A stretch of 57,810 nt of DNA, taken from assembly GCA_934446455.1 (NCBI GenBank), contig CAKSEE010000012.1:1-57810 (forward strand). Reading direction: 5' to 3'. Positions 50,435 through 57,810 of this stretch are shown here, in pieces; the stretch's first letter is position 1, and every line of letters begins with the position of its first letter. Below the pieces are notes generated by a model. That model searched no databases, had not been told where the DNA came from, and worked only from the letters and a program-made list of their open reading frames with translations. Source of the stretch: an uncultured Oscillospiraceae bacterium (GTDB lineage: Bacteria > Bacillota > Clostridia > Oscillospirales > Ruminococcaceae). The translations under genes and the position numbers were made by a program.

Positions 50435-51932
50435 TGAAAACGAGGAGCTTCACGAGCTTACCGCTGAGGAGCTTGACGAGCAGCACCGCGTAAGGCTCGA
50501 CAAGCTTGCGGCGCTTAAGGCGGCAGGCAAGGACCCCTACACCATAACAAAGTACCCCGTGACCATACACAACAGCGAGATTCGCGGGCGCTTCGACGAG
50601 CTTGAGGGCAAGGACGTTGCCATTGCGGGCAGAATGATGACCCGCCGTATCATGGGCAAGGCAAGCTTTATAGACGTGCGCGATTCCTCGGACAGAATGC
50701 AGGTTTACGTTAGAACCAACGACGTGGGCGAGGAGGTTTACCCCGAGTTCAAGAAGTGGGACCTTGGCGATATCGTAGGCGTTAAGGGCAAGGTTTTCCG
50801 CACGAAGATGGGCGAGATTTCCGTCCATGCGGAGGAGATAGTGCTGCTTTCAAAGTCCCTGCTGCCCCTGCCCGAAAAGTGGCACGGACTCAAGGACAAG
50901 GAGGAGCGCTACAGAAAGCGCTACCTCGACCTTATCGCAAACCCCGAGGTGAAGGATACCTTTGTGAAGCGCTCGCAGATACTGCGCGAGATAAGGGCGT
51001 TTCTTGACGGCCACGGCTACACCGAGGTGGACACGCCCGTGCTTCTGCCGCTCGAGATAGGCGCGGCTGCGCGTCCGTTCAAAACGCACCACAACGCGCT
51101 CGACATTGATATGTACCTGCGCATTGAGACCGAGCTTTACTTAAAGCGCCTTATCGTAGGCGGCTTCGACCGCGTGTACGAGGTGGGAAGAATTTTCCGC
51201 AACGAGGGCATGGACGCCACTCACAACCCCGAGTTCACCTCTATCGAGATGTATCAGGCGTACATGAACTACTTTGAGATGATGGACCTCATTGAGAACC
51301 TCTACCGCACGGTAACGCTTAAGGTTTGCGGTACGGACACCGTAACCTATCAGGGCAAGGAAATTGCAGTAGGCAAGCCGTGGGAGCGCCTTACAATGAT
51401 AGAGGCAGTAAAGAAGTACGCGGGCGTAGACTACTACGACTGGGCGGACGACGCTGCGGCGCGCGAGTGCGCAAAGGCTCACCACGTTGAGGACGAGCTT
51501 GACGAGAACTCTACAAAGGGCCACGTGCTTATCGCGTTCTTCGAGGCGTATGTAGAGGAAAAGCTCATTCAGCCCACGATAATTTACGATTACCCCGTTG
51601 AGAACTCCCCGCTTGCAAAGAGAAAGCCCGAGTTCCCCGCGTTTACCGAGCGCTTCGAGTACTTCATCAACGGCACGGAGTTCGGAAACGCGTTCAGCGA
51701 GCTTAACGACCCCATAGACCAGAAGGAGCGCTTTGTAAAGCAGGTTGCGGCAAAGCGCGCGCAGGGCGGCAACGACGCGCAGGTGGACGAGGACTTCATC
51801 ACCGCGCTTGAGTACGGCCTGCCGCCTACAGCGGGTCTTGGCTTCGGGTTTGACAGACTTGTTATGCTGCTGACGGATTCCGCAAGCATAAGAGATGTGC
51901 TGCTCTTCCCGACAATGCGCCCGCAGGCATAA
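50427..51932 (+). CDS. lysS: Lysyl-tRNA synthetase, class II
   Basis: 501 aa. OB-fold anticodon domain about 60-165 (VAIAGRMMTRRIMGKASF), class II motif 2 VGRIFRNEGMDATHNPEFT, and motif 3 GLGFGFDRLVMLLTD. The greA-lysS pair is common in clostridia. Full length. Confidence 0.97.
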   Translation: MSNENEELHELTAEELDEQHRVRLDKLAALKAAGKDPYTITKYPVTIHNSEIRGRFDELEGKDVAIAGRMMTRRIMGKASFIDVRDSSDRMQVYVRTNDVGEEVYPEFKKWDLGDIVGVKGKVFRTKMGEISVHAEEIVLLSKSLLPLPEKWHGLKDKEERYRKRYLDLIANPEVKDTFVKRSQILREIRAFLDGHGYTEVDTPVLLPLEIGAAARPFKTHHNALDIDMYLRIETELYLKRLIVGGFDRVYEVGRIFRNEGMDATHNPEFTSIEMYQAYMNYFEMMDLIENLYRTVTLKVCGTDTVTYQGKEIAVGKPWERLTMIEAVKKYAGVDYYDWADDAAARECAKAHHVEDELDENSTKGHVLIAFFEAYVEEKLIQPTIIYDYPVENSPLAKRKPEFPAFTERFEYFINGTEFGNAFSELNDPIDQKERFVKQVAAKRAQGGNDAQVDEDFITALEYGLPPTAGLGFGFDRLVMLLTDSASIRDVLLFPTMRPQA

Positions 51933-52022
51933 CCACAGGCAGAGAATAAAGCCGCCTTTGCCGCTCCACCTATCGTGAAGCGCAGGGCGGCTTTCAGATA
52001 TCGTTCCCATACGGAGGGCATA

Positions 52023-52808
52023 ATGGCAAATTTAAGCGAAGAACAGAAAAAGGAGCTTGAACGCCGCGAGCTTCTGAAAATGAAGCAGGGACTCATTGAA
52101 GAAAGCGAGATGATTCCGCAGGACGGCTACGTTGAAATACCGAAGCTTACGGGCCGGGCTGCGGTGTCGAACTTCTTCTACCACTACAAGTGGTTCGTGC
52201 TGGTAGGCGCGTTCGTGGCGTTTTTTCTGAGCGTTGTGCTCTGGCAGACCTTTACAAAGGAAAAGGAGGATATCTACGTCCTCGCCATATCCACAACAAA
52301 CAAAAGCGGGATATACGTAAAGCAGGCGGATATCGAAACCGCGCTTGAACGCTACTGCCCCGATTTTGACGGAAACGGCTATGTCCATGTCGGCGTGAAC
52401 GTCATAAACATCTCCACCGAAAACGGCATGAGTGAGATGTCCGACGCTGAGAACTACAAATTCCACTCTGAAATAATCACGGGCGACAGCCAGCTCTACA
52501 TTGCCGACGCCGGCATACTCGATACGCTCGCGAACATCGCCGAGGGGGAGATTCAGTTCTTCGAGGATATGTCAGTGCAGTACCCCGACGCGGTCCTCTA
52601 TGAGGGGCAGGGGCTGCAGCTAAACACCACGGGCTTTGAGGAGCAGGCGCGCTGGCAGTCCTGCCCCGACATCGTGGGGCTTTACGTCCGCGCGGAGTTT
52701 GACAACATGGTTGGCAACGACGAGGACGCAAAGGAACAGCGCCGCCGCGCGCAGATAGTGTTCCGGAACATTGCAGAGGGCAACATCGTAAACCCCGCGG
52801 AGGAATAA
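52023..52808 (+). CDS. Single-pass membrane protein, function unknown
   Basis: 261 aa. Cytoplasmic N-terminus about 1-54 with a coiled start (LSEEQKKELERRELLKMKQG), one helix 56-76 (KWFVLVGAFVAFFLSVVLW), and an outer domain with DIYVLAISTTNKSGIYVKQADIE cut to its first part, an alpha/beta fold. Start at 52023 with GGAGG upstream. It follows lysS by about 90 bases. No family recognised. Confidence 0.75.
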   Translation: MANLSEEQKKELERRELLKMKQGLIEESEMIPQDGYVEIPKLTGRAAVSNFFYHYKWFVLVGAFVAFFLSVVLWQTFTKEKEDIYVLAISTTNKSGIYVKQADIETALERYCPDFDGNGYVHVGVNVINISTENGMSEMSDAENYKFHSEIITGDSQLYIADAGILDTLANIAEGEIQFFEDMSVQYPDAVLYEGQGLQLNTTGFEEQARWQSCPDIVGLYVRAEFDNMVGNDEDAKEQRRRAQIVFRNIAEGNIVNPAEE

Positions 52809-52811
52809 ACG

Positions 52812-52922
52812 CTACGGCAGCGGCCTGGGCTCGCACTTTACGGGCGAGAACGCTCCACCTGCAAAGCCCGCCGCAATGTCGCACGGCACATACTCCCCGA
52901 GAGGGCGCACGGCGCGCCTCAC
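52812..52922 (-). CDS. Possible 36-residue protein coupled to the upstream gene
   Basis: A GTG start overlaps the stop of the upstream gene (GTGA) and opens 36 codons: VRRAVRPLGEYVPCDIAAGF, then a Gly/Pro-rich end with a second Cys. Overlapping stop/start and codon use like the neighbours favour a real gene; length is too short to be sure. Confidence 0.4.
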   Translation of the reverse strand: MRRAVRPLGEYVPCDIAAGFAGGAFSPVKCEPRPLP

Positions 52923-53362
52923 AGGTAGCGCTTAAGGCGCTCGCAGTAGTCCTGTTCTCTGCGCAGGAGCCGGCGCGCGTCGCTTTGCAGGTCCTCCTCC
53001 GCGGCTGCCGAGCGGTTGAGCGTCTGCTGCATATCGATTATGCCCATGGTCGTGCCGCGTATCATAAGCGCGGCTATGTGGCTGCTGCTTGTGTCAGCCA
53101 TGGTCTGCATGGCAATGCCCATTTTTGCCATAGCCTTTGCGGCGGGAGGCGTCTGCTGCGCCCGTACGCCGCGCCGCTGAAGCTCGCCGAGAGCCTCTGC
53201 GGAGATGTTCCTGTAGCACTCGCGCTGCTTCGCAATCTCGCCGTAAAGGCGGGCGTTCTTACAGCGGCGCAGCACGTCGCCAGAGGACTCGTAAGCCATT
53301 TCGGCGTTCTTGTAAACGCTGTTGAGTATATCCGCGCTCTGGCGGTCCTTGTAGCTGCTCAT
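52919..53362 (-). CDS. Helical hypothetical protein
   Basis: 147 aa, almost wholly helical and soluble, with Arg/Gln/Ala-rich stretches (AKAMAKMGIAMQTMADTSSSH in the middle). It may form a four-helix bundle like ferritin-like or spore-coat-associated small proteins, but no metal ligand set stands out. Overlaps the small downstream frame by a GTGA. Confidence 0.65.
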   Translation of the reverse strand: MSSYKDRQSADILNSVYKNAEMAYESSGDVLRRCKNARLYGEIAKQRECYRNISAEALGELQRRGVRAQQTPPAAKAMAKMGIAMQTMADTSSSHIAALMIRGTTMGIIDMQQTLNRSAAAEEDLQSDARRLLRREQDYCERLKRYL

Positions 53363-53469
53363 AAAAATAACCTCGCTTTCCGCGTCAATGCGCTTGAAAA
53401 TATTCTGGACGGATAAGCGGAAATTATAAGCGGAAATTTTTCACAGCAATCTGTTTTTCGGGAGAAAAA

Positions 53470-54048
53470 ATGAAAAGAAACAGCATTCTCTTAACTGCCC
53501 TTAAGGGCTTCGGCTATATCATTCTCGGCAACGTAATGTGCCTTTTCGTGACAATGGGGCTTTGTATGTTCGGCACGAATATTTTCCTTAAAATCGTTGC
53601 CGCAATATGCTCCACCGCGATTTTCCTCATGTTGGTATTCACCGTTGCATGGAAGGACGGCACGCGCGAGCGCAGCCTTGTGGCGCTGCACCGCGTTGAA
53701 GGCGAGCAGAAGCACCGCTGGACGCTCATAGGGCTGCTTATGTTCCTGTTTGCGGCGGCGCCGAGTATAGTGCTGCTGCTTAACAAGCTGCTTTTCCCCG
53801 CAGCGGACACGCTCTACATTTACCGCTTTATAAGCGGCAGTGCATACCCGTATGTGCTGCTTTTCGTGGAGCCGGTTGTCGTGGACGAGGCGTGGACGGG
53901 CACCACCCTGCGGCAGATAGACAGCATGAGCGCGCTATTCCCCGCGCTTATGACGGCGTACTACCTGCTTGTGCCGGTTGCGGCAAAGCTCGGGTACCGG
54001 TGCGGCTTCAACGACAAGCTCAACAAGGACAAGATAATGTACAAGTGA
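53470..54048 (+). CDS. Four-helix membrane protein
   Basis: 192 aa, hydrophobic segments near 10-32, 36-58, 84-108 and 155-177 (LFPALMTAYYLLVPVAAKLG). GGGAG five bases before the ATG. No family recognised. Followed after 18 bases by the radical SAM gene, so possibly co-transcribed. Confidence 0.75.
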   Translation: MKRNSILLTALKGFGYIILGNVMCLFVTMGLCMFGTNIFLKIVAAICSTAIFLMLVFTVAWKDGTRERSLVALHRVEGEQKHRWTLIGLLMFLFAAAPSIVLLLNKLLFPAADTLYIYRFISGSAYPYVLLFVEPVVVDEAWTGTTLRQIDSMSALFPALMTAYYLLVPVAAKLGYRCGFNDKLNKDKIMYK

Positions 54049-54066
54049 CCCTGAAAGGAGAACGCC

Positions 54067-54957
54067 ATGCAATGCACGCTCTGCCCGCGTAAGTGCCGCG
54101 CAGACCGCGACAACGGCGAACGCGGCTTCTGCGGCGAAACGGCGCAGCTTACGGCGGCGCGCGCCTCGCTCCACCTGTGGGAGGAACCCTGCATAAGCGG
54201 CACGCGCGGCAGCGGCGCGGTGTTCTTTTCGGGGTGCGTGCTGAGGTGCGTGTTCTGCCAGAACTACGACATAAGCTCGCGCGGGGTGGGCAAGCCCATA
54301 ACCGTGGAGCGCCTGTGCGGGATATTCCTTGAATTGCAGGCGCAGGGCGCGCACAACATAAACCTCGTGAACCCCACGCACTTCACCCCGCAGGTGATAC
54401 GCGCGCTTGAAACGGCGAAAAGGCGCGGGCTTTCGTTGCCCGTGGTGTGGAACAGCGGCGGATACGAGCTGCCGGAAACGCTGCGCCTGCTAGAGGGGCT
54501 GGTGGACGTCTACCTGCCCGACGTGAAGTATTATTCCAACGAGCTTGCGCGCAGGCTGTCCTCAGCGCCCGATTACTTTGAAACCGCTATGGCGGCGCTT
54601 GACGAAATGCTGCGGCAGACGGGCGCGCCCGTGTTCTCGCCCGAGGGGCTGCTGCTTAAAGGCGTGGTTGTGCGCCACCTTGTGCTTCCGTGGGAGTACC
54701 GCGACAGCATTGAGGTGATAACGCGGCTGGGCAGGCGCTTCGGCGGGAAAATTCTTTTCAGCCTTATGAGCCAGTACACGCCGTTCGGCAGGGTAAAGAC
54801 GGACCCCGCGTTCTCCCGCATGAACCGCAGGATAACCACGTTCGAGTACCGGAAGGCGCTCGACGCCGCGCTTGAGGCGGGGCTTACGGGCTATATGCAG
54901 GAAAAAAGCTCCGCAAAAGAGGAGTACACGCCCGAGTTTGATTTTACGGGGATATAA
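54067..54957 (+). CDS. Radical SAM protein, pyruvate formate-lyase activating enzyme-like
   Basis: 296 aa. N-terminal Cys set MQCTLCPRKCRADRDNG and GFCGE, then the [4Fe-4S]/SAM motif SGCVLRCVFCQN (C-x3-C-x2-C) and NLVNPTHFTP. This is the group often annotated as PflA-related; no glycyl-radical enzyme gene is near, and the real substrate is unknown. AAAGGAG site. Confidence 0.85.
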   Translation: MQCTLCPRKCRADRDNGERGFCGETAQLTAARASLHLWEEPCISGTRGSGAVFFSGCVLRCVFCQNYDISSRGVGKPITVERLCGIFLELQAQGAHNINLVNPTHFTPQVIRALETAKRRGLSLPVVWNSGGYELPETLRLLEGLVDVYLPDVKYYSNELARRLSSAPDYFETAMAALDEMLRQTGAPVFSPEGLLLKGVVVRHLVLPWEYRDSIEVITRLGRRFGGKILFSLMSQYTPFGRVKTDPAFSRMNRRITTFEYRKALDAALEAGLTGYMQEKSSAKEEYTPEFDFTGI

Positions 54958-54992
54958 ACGCGCCCGCGGAAACAGCTGCCACGGGCGATTTT

Positions 54993-55745
54993 CTATCCTT
55001 TTCTGCGGAACTCCCCCGCCGTCATACCCATGCGCTGCCTGAACTGCCGCATGAAATGCACCTCGTTGTCGTAACCGCAAAGCGCCGCCGTTTCGCCGAC
55101 GGAAAGCGCGGTGTTCGCGAGGTAATAGCGCGCAAGCTCCATTTTGGCGCTTATAACGTCCTCGTAGCAGCTAACGCCAAATTCCGCTTTGTAAAGAGCC
55201 TGAAAATAGGACGGGCTTAGCGACGCGCTGCGCGCCATTTCGCTTACGGTAAAGCGCCCCGCAGGGTTCGCATAGAGCTGTGCGCGCAGACTGCGCAGCC
55301 GCTCGCTGTGGGGCGATTTTGCAGCGCCCCCCTGCGCGCCCACCGTTTTTGCGATAAGCAGCCGCAGCAGCAGGTCCTCGCACTCCCCGCCCGACACGCT
55401 CTCAAGGCTCAGCAGGCTGAGAACGCTCTCCGCCGCCGCACAGGAGCGCAGCGGCACGGGCTCGCAGAGCGCCGCGCGCGTCTTTTCAAAGAATACATCA
55501 TCTTCCGCGCACTCAAAATGCACCCAATGGTTTATGTACTCCACGCCTGCCGCGCCATAGTGCTGCGGCGCGTTTTCGCTGTAGAGCAGCGCCGTATCAC
55601 GCGGGACTTCAGCGCGGGTTTCGCCGCGCCACACAAACGCGGGCGTTTTGAATATTAGCAGCAGCCGGTCCCCCGAGCCGTGCGGGCGGTTTATCTCAAA
55701 GTCGCTTTCGTGACGGTAGGCTATGCCCATGCTGTGAAGCTTCAT
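54993..55745 (-). CDS. AraC-family transcriptional regulator
   Basis: 250 aa. N-terminal cupin-like sensor (about 1-140, HGSGDRLLLIFKTPAFVW) and C-terminal double helix-turn-helix (about 155-250, FTVSEMARSASLSPSYFQALYKAEFG, cut to SEMA-x6-SYFQ ... VGETAALCGYDNEVHFMRQFR). Start 55745 has GGGGGAAT upstream; the longer frame is not supported. Divergent from the arabinofuranosidase gene, so it probably activates it in response to arabinose or an arabino-oligosaccharide (inference). Confidence 0.9.
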   Translation of the reverse strand: MKLHSMGIAYRHESDFEINRPHGSGDRLLLIFKTPAFVWRGETRAEVPRDTALLYSENAPQHYGAAGVEYINHWVHFECAEDDVFFEKTRAALCEPVPLRSCAAAESVLSLLSLESVSGGECEDLLLRLLIAKTVGAQGGAAKSPHSERLRSLRAQLYANPAGRFTVSEMARSASLSPSYFQALYKAEFGVSCYEDVISAKMELARYYLANTALSVGETAALCGYDNEVHFMRQFRQRMGMTAGEFRRKG

Positions 55746-55790
55746 AGTATTCCCCCTTGTTACGATAGTAGGATATATCAGTTTATTCTT

Positions 55791-55830
55791 ATTATACATC
55801 ATTGTAGCAGGCTTGTCAAAGGGGTATAAT
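55791..55830. promoter_or_regulatory. Overlapping divergent promoters (araC-type and GH51 genes)
   Basis: Minus strand: TTGACA (55819-55814), 17, TATAAT (55796-55791). Plus strand: TTGTAG (55802-55807), 17, TATAAT (55825-55830). The two promoters share DNA, so only one polymerase can bind at a time. Confidence 0.8.
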
Positions 55831-55865
55831 ATATACAACAGCTAAAGCCATGAAAGGAGTACCCC

Positions 55866-57338
55866 ATGAAAAAAATAAGACTTACCGTAAACCCGCTCGA
55901 CAAGCGCTCCAGAATCAACCGCGAGATATACTCGAGCTTTTCGGAGCATTTGGGCAGGTGCATTTACGACGGCATTTATGTCGGCGAAAACAGCTCTATC
56001 CCTAACATCGAGGGCTTCCGCAGGGATATCGTCGAGGCATTCCGCGAGATAAGGCTGCCCGTGCTGCGCTGGCCGGGCGGGTGCTTTGCGGACGAGTACC
56101 ACTGGCTCGACGGCATAGGCGAAAAGTCCTCCCGCAAAAAAATGGTAAACACCAACTGGGGCGGCGTTACAGAGGACAACAGCTTCGGCACGCACGAGTT
56201 CATGCGCTTTTGCGAGATAGTGGGCTGCGAACCCTACATAAGCGGCAACGTTGGCAGCGGCACGGTAGAGGAGCTGTCAAAGTGGGTGGAATACATCACC
56301 TTCGACGGCATATCCCCCATGGCTGACCTGCGCAGGGCAAACGGCAGGGAGCAGCCGTGGCGGCTTAAATACCTCGGCATAGGCAACGAAAACTGGGGCT
56401 GCGGCGGGTCTATGACCCCCGAGTATTACGCGGACTGCTACCGCCGCTACGCTACGTTCTGCCGCGAATACAGCGGCAACAAACTGTTCAGGATAGCCTG
56501 CGGCCCCAATGCGGACGACTACAACTGGACGGACGTTATGATGCGCAAAATCACTCCGTGGAATATGCAGGGACTTTCGCTGCACTACTACACGCTCCCC
56601 ACGGGCGACTGGGCGCACAAGGGCAGCGCCACCGTTTTCAGCGAGAGCGAATACTACGCAACGATACGCGCAACGCTTAAAATGGAGGAGCTTATCACCC
56701 GCCACAGCGGCGTTATGGACCGCTACGACCCCGAGCGCAGGGTAGGCCTTGTGGTTGACGAATGGGGAACGTGGTACGACGTTGAGGAGGGAACGAACCC
56801 CGGCTTCCTTTACCAGCAGAACACCATGCGCGACGCGCTTGTCGCGGCGATAAACCTCAACATCTTCAACGCGCACTCCGAGCGTGTGTGCATGGCGAAC
56901 CTCGCGCAGGCGGTGAACGTGCTTCAGGCGCTCGTTCTCACCGAGGGCGAAAAGTGCGTTAAAACGCCCACGTTCCACGTGTTTGACCTTTACAAGGCGC
57001 ATCAGGACGCAGCGCTCATATACTCGCACACAGAAAACGACGAGTGCGAGGGGCTGCCCTGCCTGTCCTGCTCCGCAAGCGCCGCAGCGGACGGCACGGT
57101 GACGGTAACGCTATCGAACTGCGCGCTCGACAGGGGGTACGAGGTAGACCTCGCTGCGGCGTTCGGCGGCGTTAAGGCGGCGCGCGGGCGTATTCTCACA
57201 GGGGACGCGCACGCGTTCAACGACTTTGCGCACCCTGATACAGTCGCGATAAAGCCCCTTGATATAAGCTGCGCGAATGGCGGCGCAGCCTTTACGCTCC
57301 CCGCGTGCAGCGTGGCGGAGCTTACCCTTACGCTATGA
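55866..57338 (+). CDS. abfA: Alpha-L-arabinofuranosidase, GH51
   Basis: 490 aa, no signal peptide. Acid/base Glu in [11 protein letters not shown] and nucleophile Glu in [26 protein letters not shown] is the GH51 substrate loop. A C-terminal beta domain ends the chain. Acts in the cytoplasm on imported arabino-oligosaccharides. AAAGGAG six bases before the ATG. Overlaps the next gene (ATGA). Confidence 0.95.
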   Translation: MKKIRLTVNPLDKRSRINREIYSSFSEHLGRCIYDGIYVGENSSIPNIEGFRRDIVEAFREIRLPVLRWPGGCFADEYHWLDGIGEKSSRKKMVNTNWGGVTEDNSFGTHEFMRFCEIVGCEPYISGNVGSGTVEELSKWVEYITFDGISPMADLRRANGREQPWRLKYLGIGNENWGCGGSMTPEYYADCYRRYATFCREYSGNKLFRIACGPNADDYNWTDVMMRKITPWNMQGLSLHYYTLPTGDWAHKGSATVFSESEYYATIRATLKMEELITRHSGVMDRYDPERRVGLVVDEWGTWYDVEEGTNPGFLYQQNTMRDALVAAINLNIFNAHSERVCMANLAQAVNVLQALVLTEGEKCVKTPTFHVFDLYKAHQDAALIYSHTENDECEGLPCLSCSASAAADGTVTVTLSNCALDRGYEVDLAAAFGGVKAARGRILTGDAHAFNDFAHPDTVAIKPLDISCANGGAAFTLPACSVAELTLTL

Positions 57339-57589
57339 CGGGCAGACCCTGCCTGCGCTGCCTGCTTGCACAGGCGGGCGAACCCGACCTTGCGCAGGCG
57401 ATACGCGAGCGCATAGCCGCCATGCCGCCTGAGGAGCGCGCCCCGCAGCCGCTCTACGAGCAGCGCCTTACCTGTTGCCGCGCCTGCCCGAGCCTTAACG
57501 CGGGCACCTGCGCAAAATGCGGCTGCTACGTGGAGCTGCGCGCGGCAAGGCTCGCGGCGGCTTGCCCGCACGAGGAGAAAAGGTGGTAA
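57335..57589 (+). CDS. DUF6171 Cys-rich protein
   Basis: 84 aa. [11 protein letters not shown], then [20 protein letters not shown] and [21 protein letters not shown] with eight or more Cys, matching DUF6171 proteins common in Clostridia; likely zinc-binding. Its ATG overlaps the arabinofuranosidase stop, so it is coupled to that gene; a longer frame starting at 57305 is not supported. Confidence 0.85.
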   Translation: MTGRPCLRCLLAQAGEPDLAQAIRERIAAMPPEERAPQPLYEQRLTCCRACPSLNAGTCAKCGCYVELRAARLAAACPHEEKRW

Positions 57590-57642
57590 GATACCGCATA
57601 GCGCTTGTTTTGTCAAGATATAATCGTCAATAAAATGCAAAA

Positions 57643-57665
57643 GCTCCCGGAATAATTCCGGGAGC
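57643..57665. terminator. Hairpin after the DUF6171 gene
   Basis: GCTCCCGGAAT-A-ATTCCGGGAGC, nearly perfect palindrome, with TTTTTCGACAAGCTGT on the minus strand just before it. Confidence 0.65.
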
Positions 57666-57810
57666 ACAGCTTGTCGAAAAAGTATGTTATGCCCGCGAAG
57701 CGGGCTTTGAAATTCGTTTTTTGTCACGGCTCAGCCGGGGCAAAAAACACTTCTATCCGCACAAGTGTGCAAGCGACACCTCGCTGCGCTCGGCTTACGC
57801 AACGCGACGC
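57666..57810. other. Non-coding right edge
   Basis: No gene supported. Short palindromes (CCCGC-GAA-GCGGG; CGGCT-C-AGCCG) and an ending rich in CGCAACGCG, similar in composition to the left edge. Confidence 0.4.

Overview
The window looks like one contig from a G+C-rich member of the class Clostridia, most likely a gut-type Oscillospirales/Ruminococcaceae relative. This is inferred from gene content: HemZ, YlxM-Ffh, KhpA, NrdR, DegV, FtsEX-Ctp, DUF6171, lipobox proteins with a single-membrane style of secretion, strong AGGAGG ribosome sites and AT-rich sigma-A promoters (TTGACA-N17-TATAAT) in an otherwise G+C-rich background. No rRNA, tRNA, CRISPR, prophage or intact insertion sequence is visible. 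Both ends are non-coding, hairpin-rich and share a repeated motif, which fits an assembly break in repeats.

Left part (about 0.3-6.4 kb, minus strand): a seven-gene operon with its own promoter makes a self-contained type II fatty-acid/polyketide-like system: acyltransferase, acyl carrier protein, a fused ketosynthase plus chain-length-factor-like protein, ketoreductase, dehydratase, phosphopantetheinyl transferase and an iron-sulfur flavoprotein. No enoyl reductase of a known fatty-acid type is present, so a polyene-like or unsaturated acyl product is possible. This is the best candidate for an unusual system. Next come a BofC-like small protein, a MocR-type aminotransferase with a structured leader, a stand-alone receiver protein, and an SseB / PP2C phosphatase / von Willebrand A (TerY-like) operon.

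Middle part (about 12-38 kb): rimI, a DUF4870 protein, hemZ behind two uncharacterised genes, a BspA-like leucine-rich lipoprotein, the ylxM-ffh-rpsP-khpA protein-targeting/ribosome operon, and a small ferredoxin-thioredoxin-reductase-like protein. A promoter-to-terminator unit without a convincing reading frame (about 22.07 to 21.54 kb, minus strand) may be a structured RNA of about 500 nt. A zinc/cadmium-type efflux operon follows (ArsR/SmtB sensor with operator, methyltransferase, separate metal-binding domain protein, P1B-ATPase), then a ferredoxin, a YcdB-like secreted protein, an orphan sugar-type binding lipoprotein, nrdR, an ECF sigma / anti-sigma / lipoprotein set in which the anti-sigma factor and lipoprotein share a sensor domain, purine nucleoside phosphorylase bracketed by AT-rich repeats, a Cu-type superoxide dismutase-like gene with ahcY, and degV.

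Right part (about 38-57.6 kb): PHP and YfcE-type phosphoesterases, a minus-strand housekeeping block (metG, tatD, GNAT, corC-like, nth), then plus-strand genes: a CdaR/PucR-type regulator, ftsE-ftsX-ctp, greA-lysS, membrane proteins, a radical SAM activase-like enzyme, and a divergent AraC regulator / GH51 arabinofuranosidase pair that points to use of plant arabinose polymers. Product names rest on reading motifs by eye; no database search was run.
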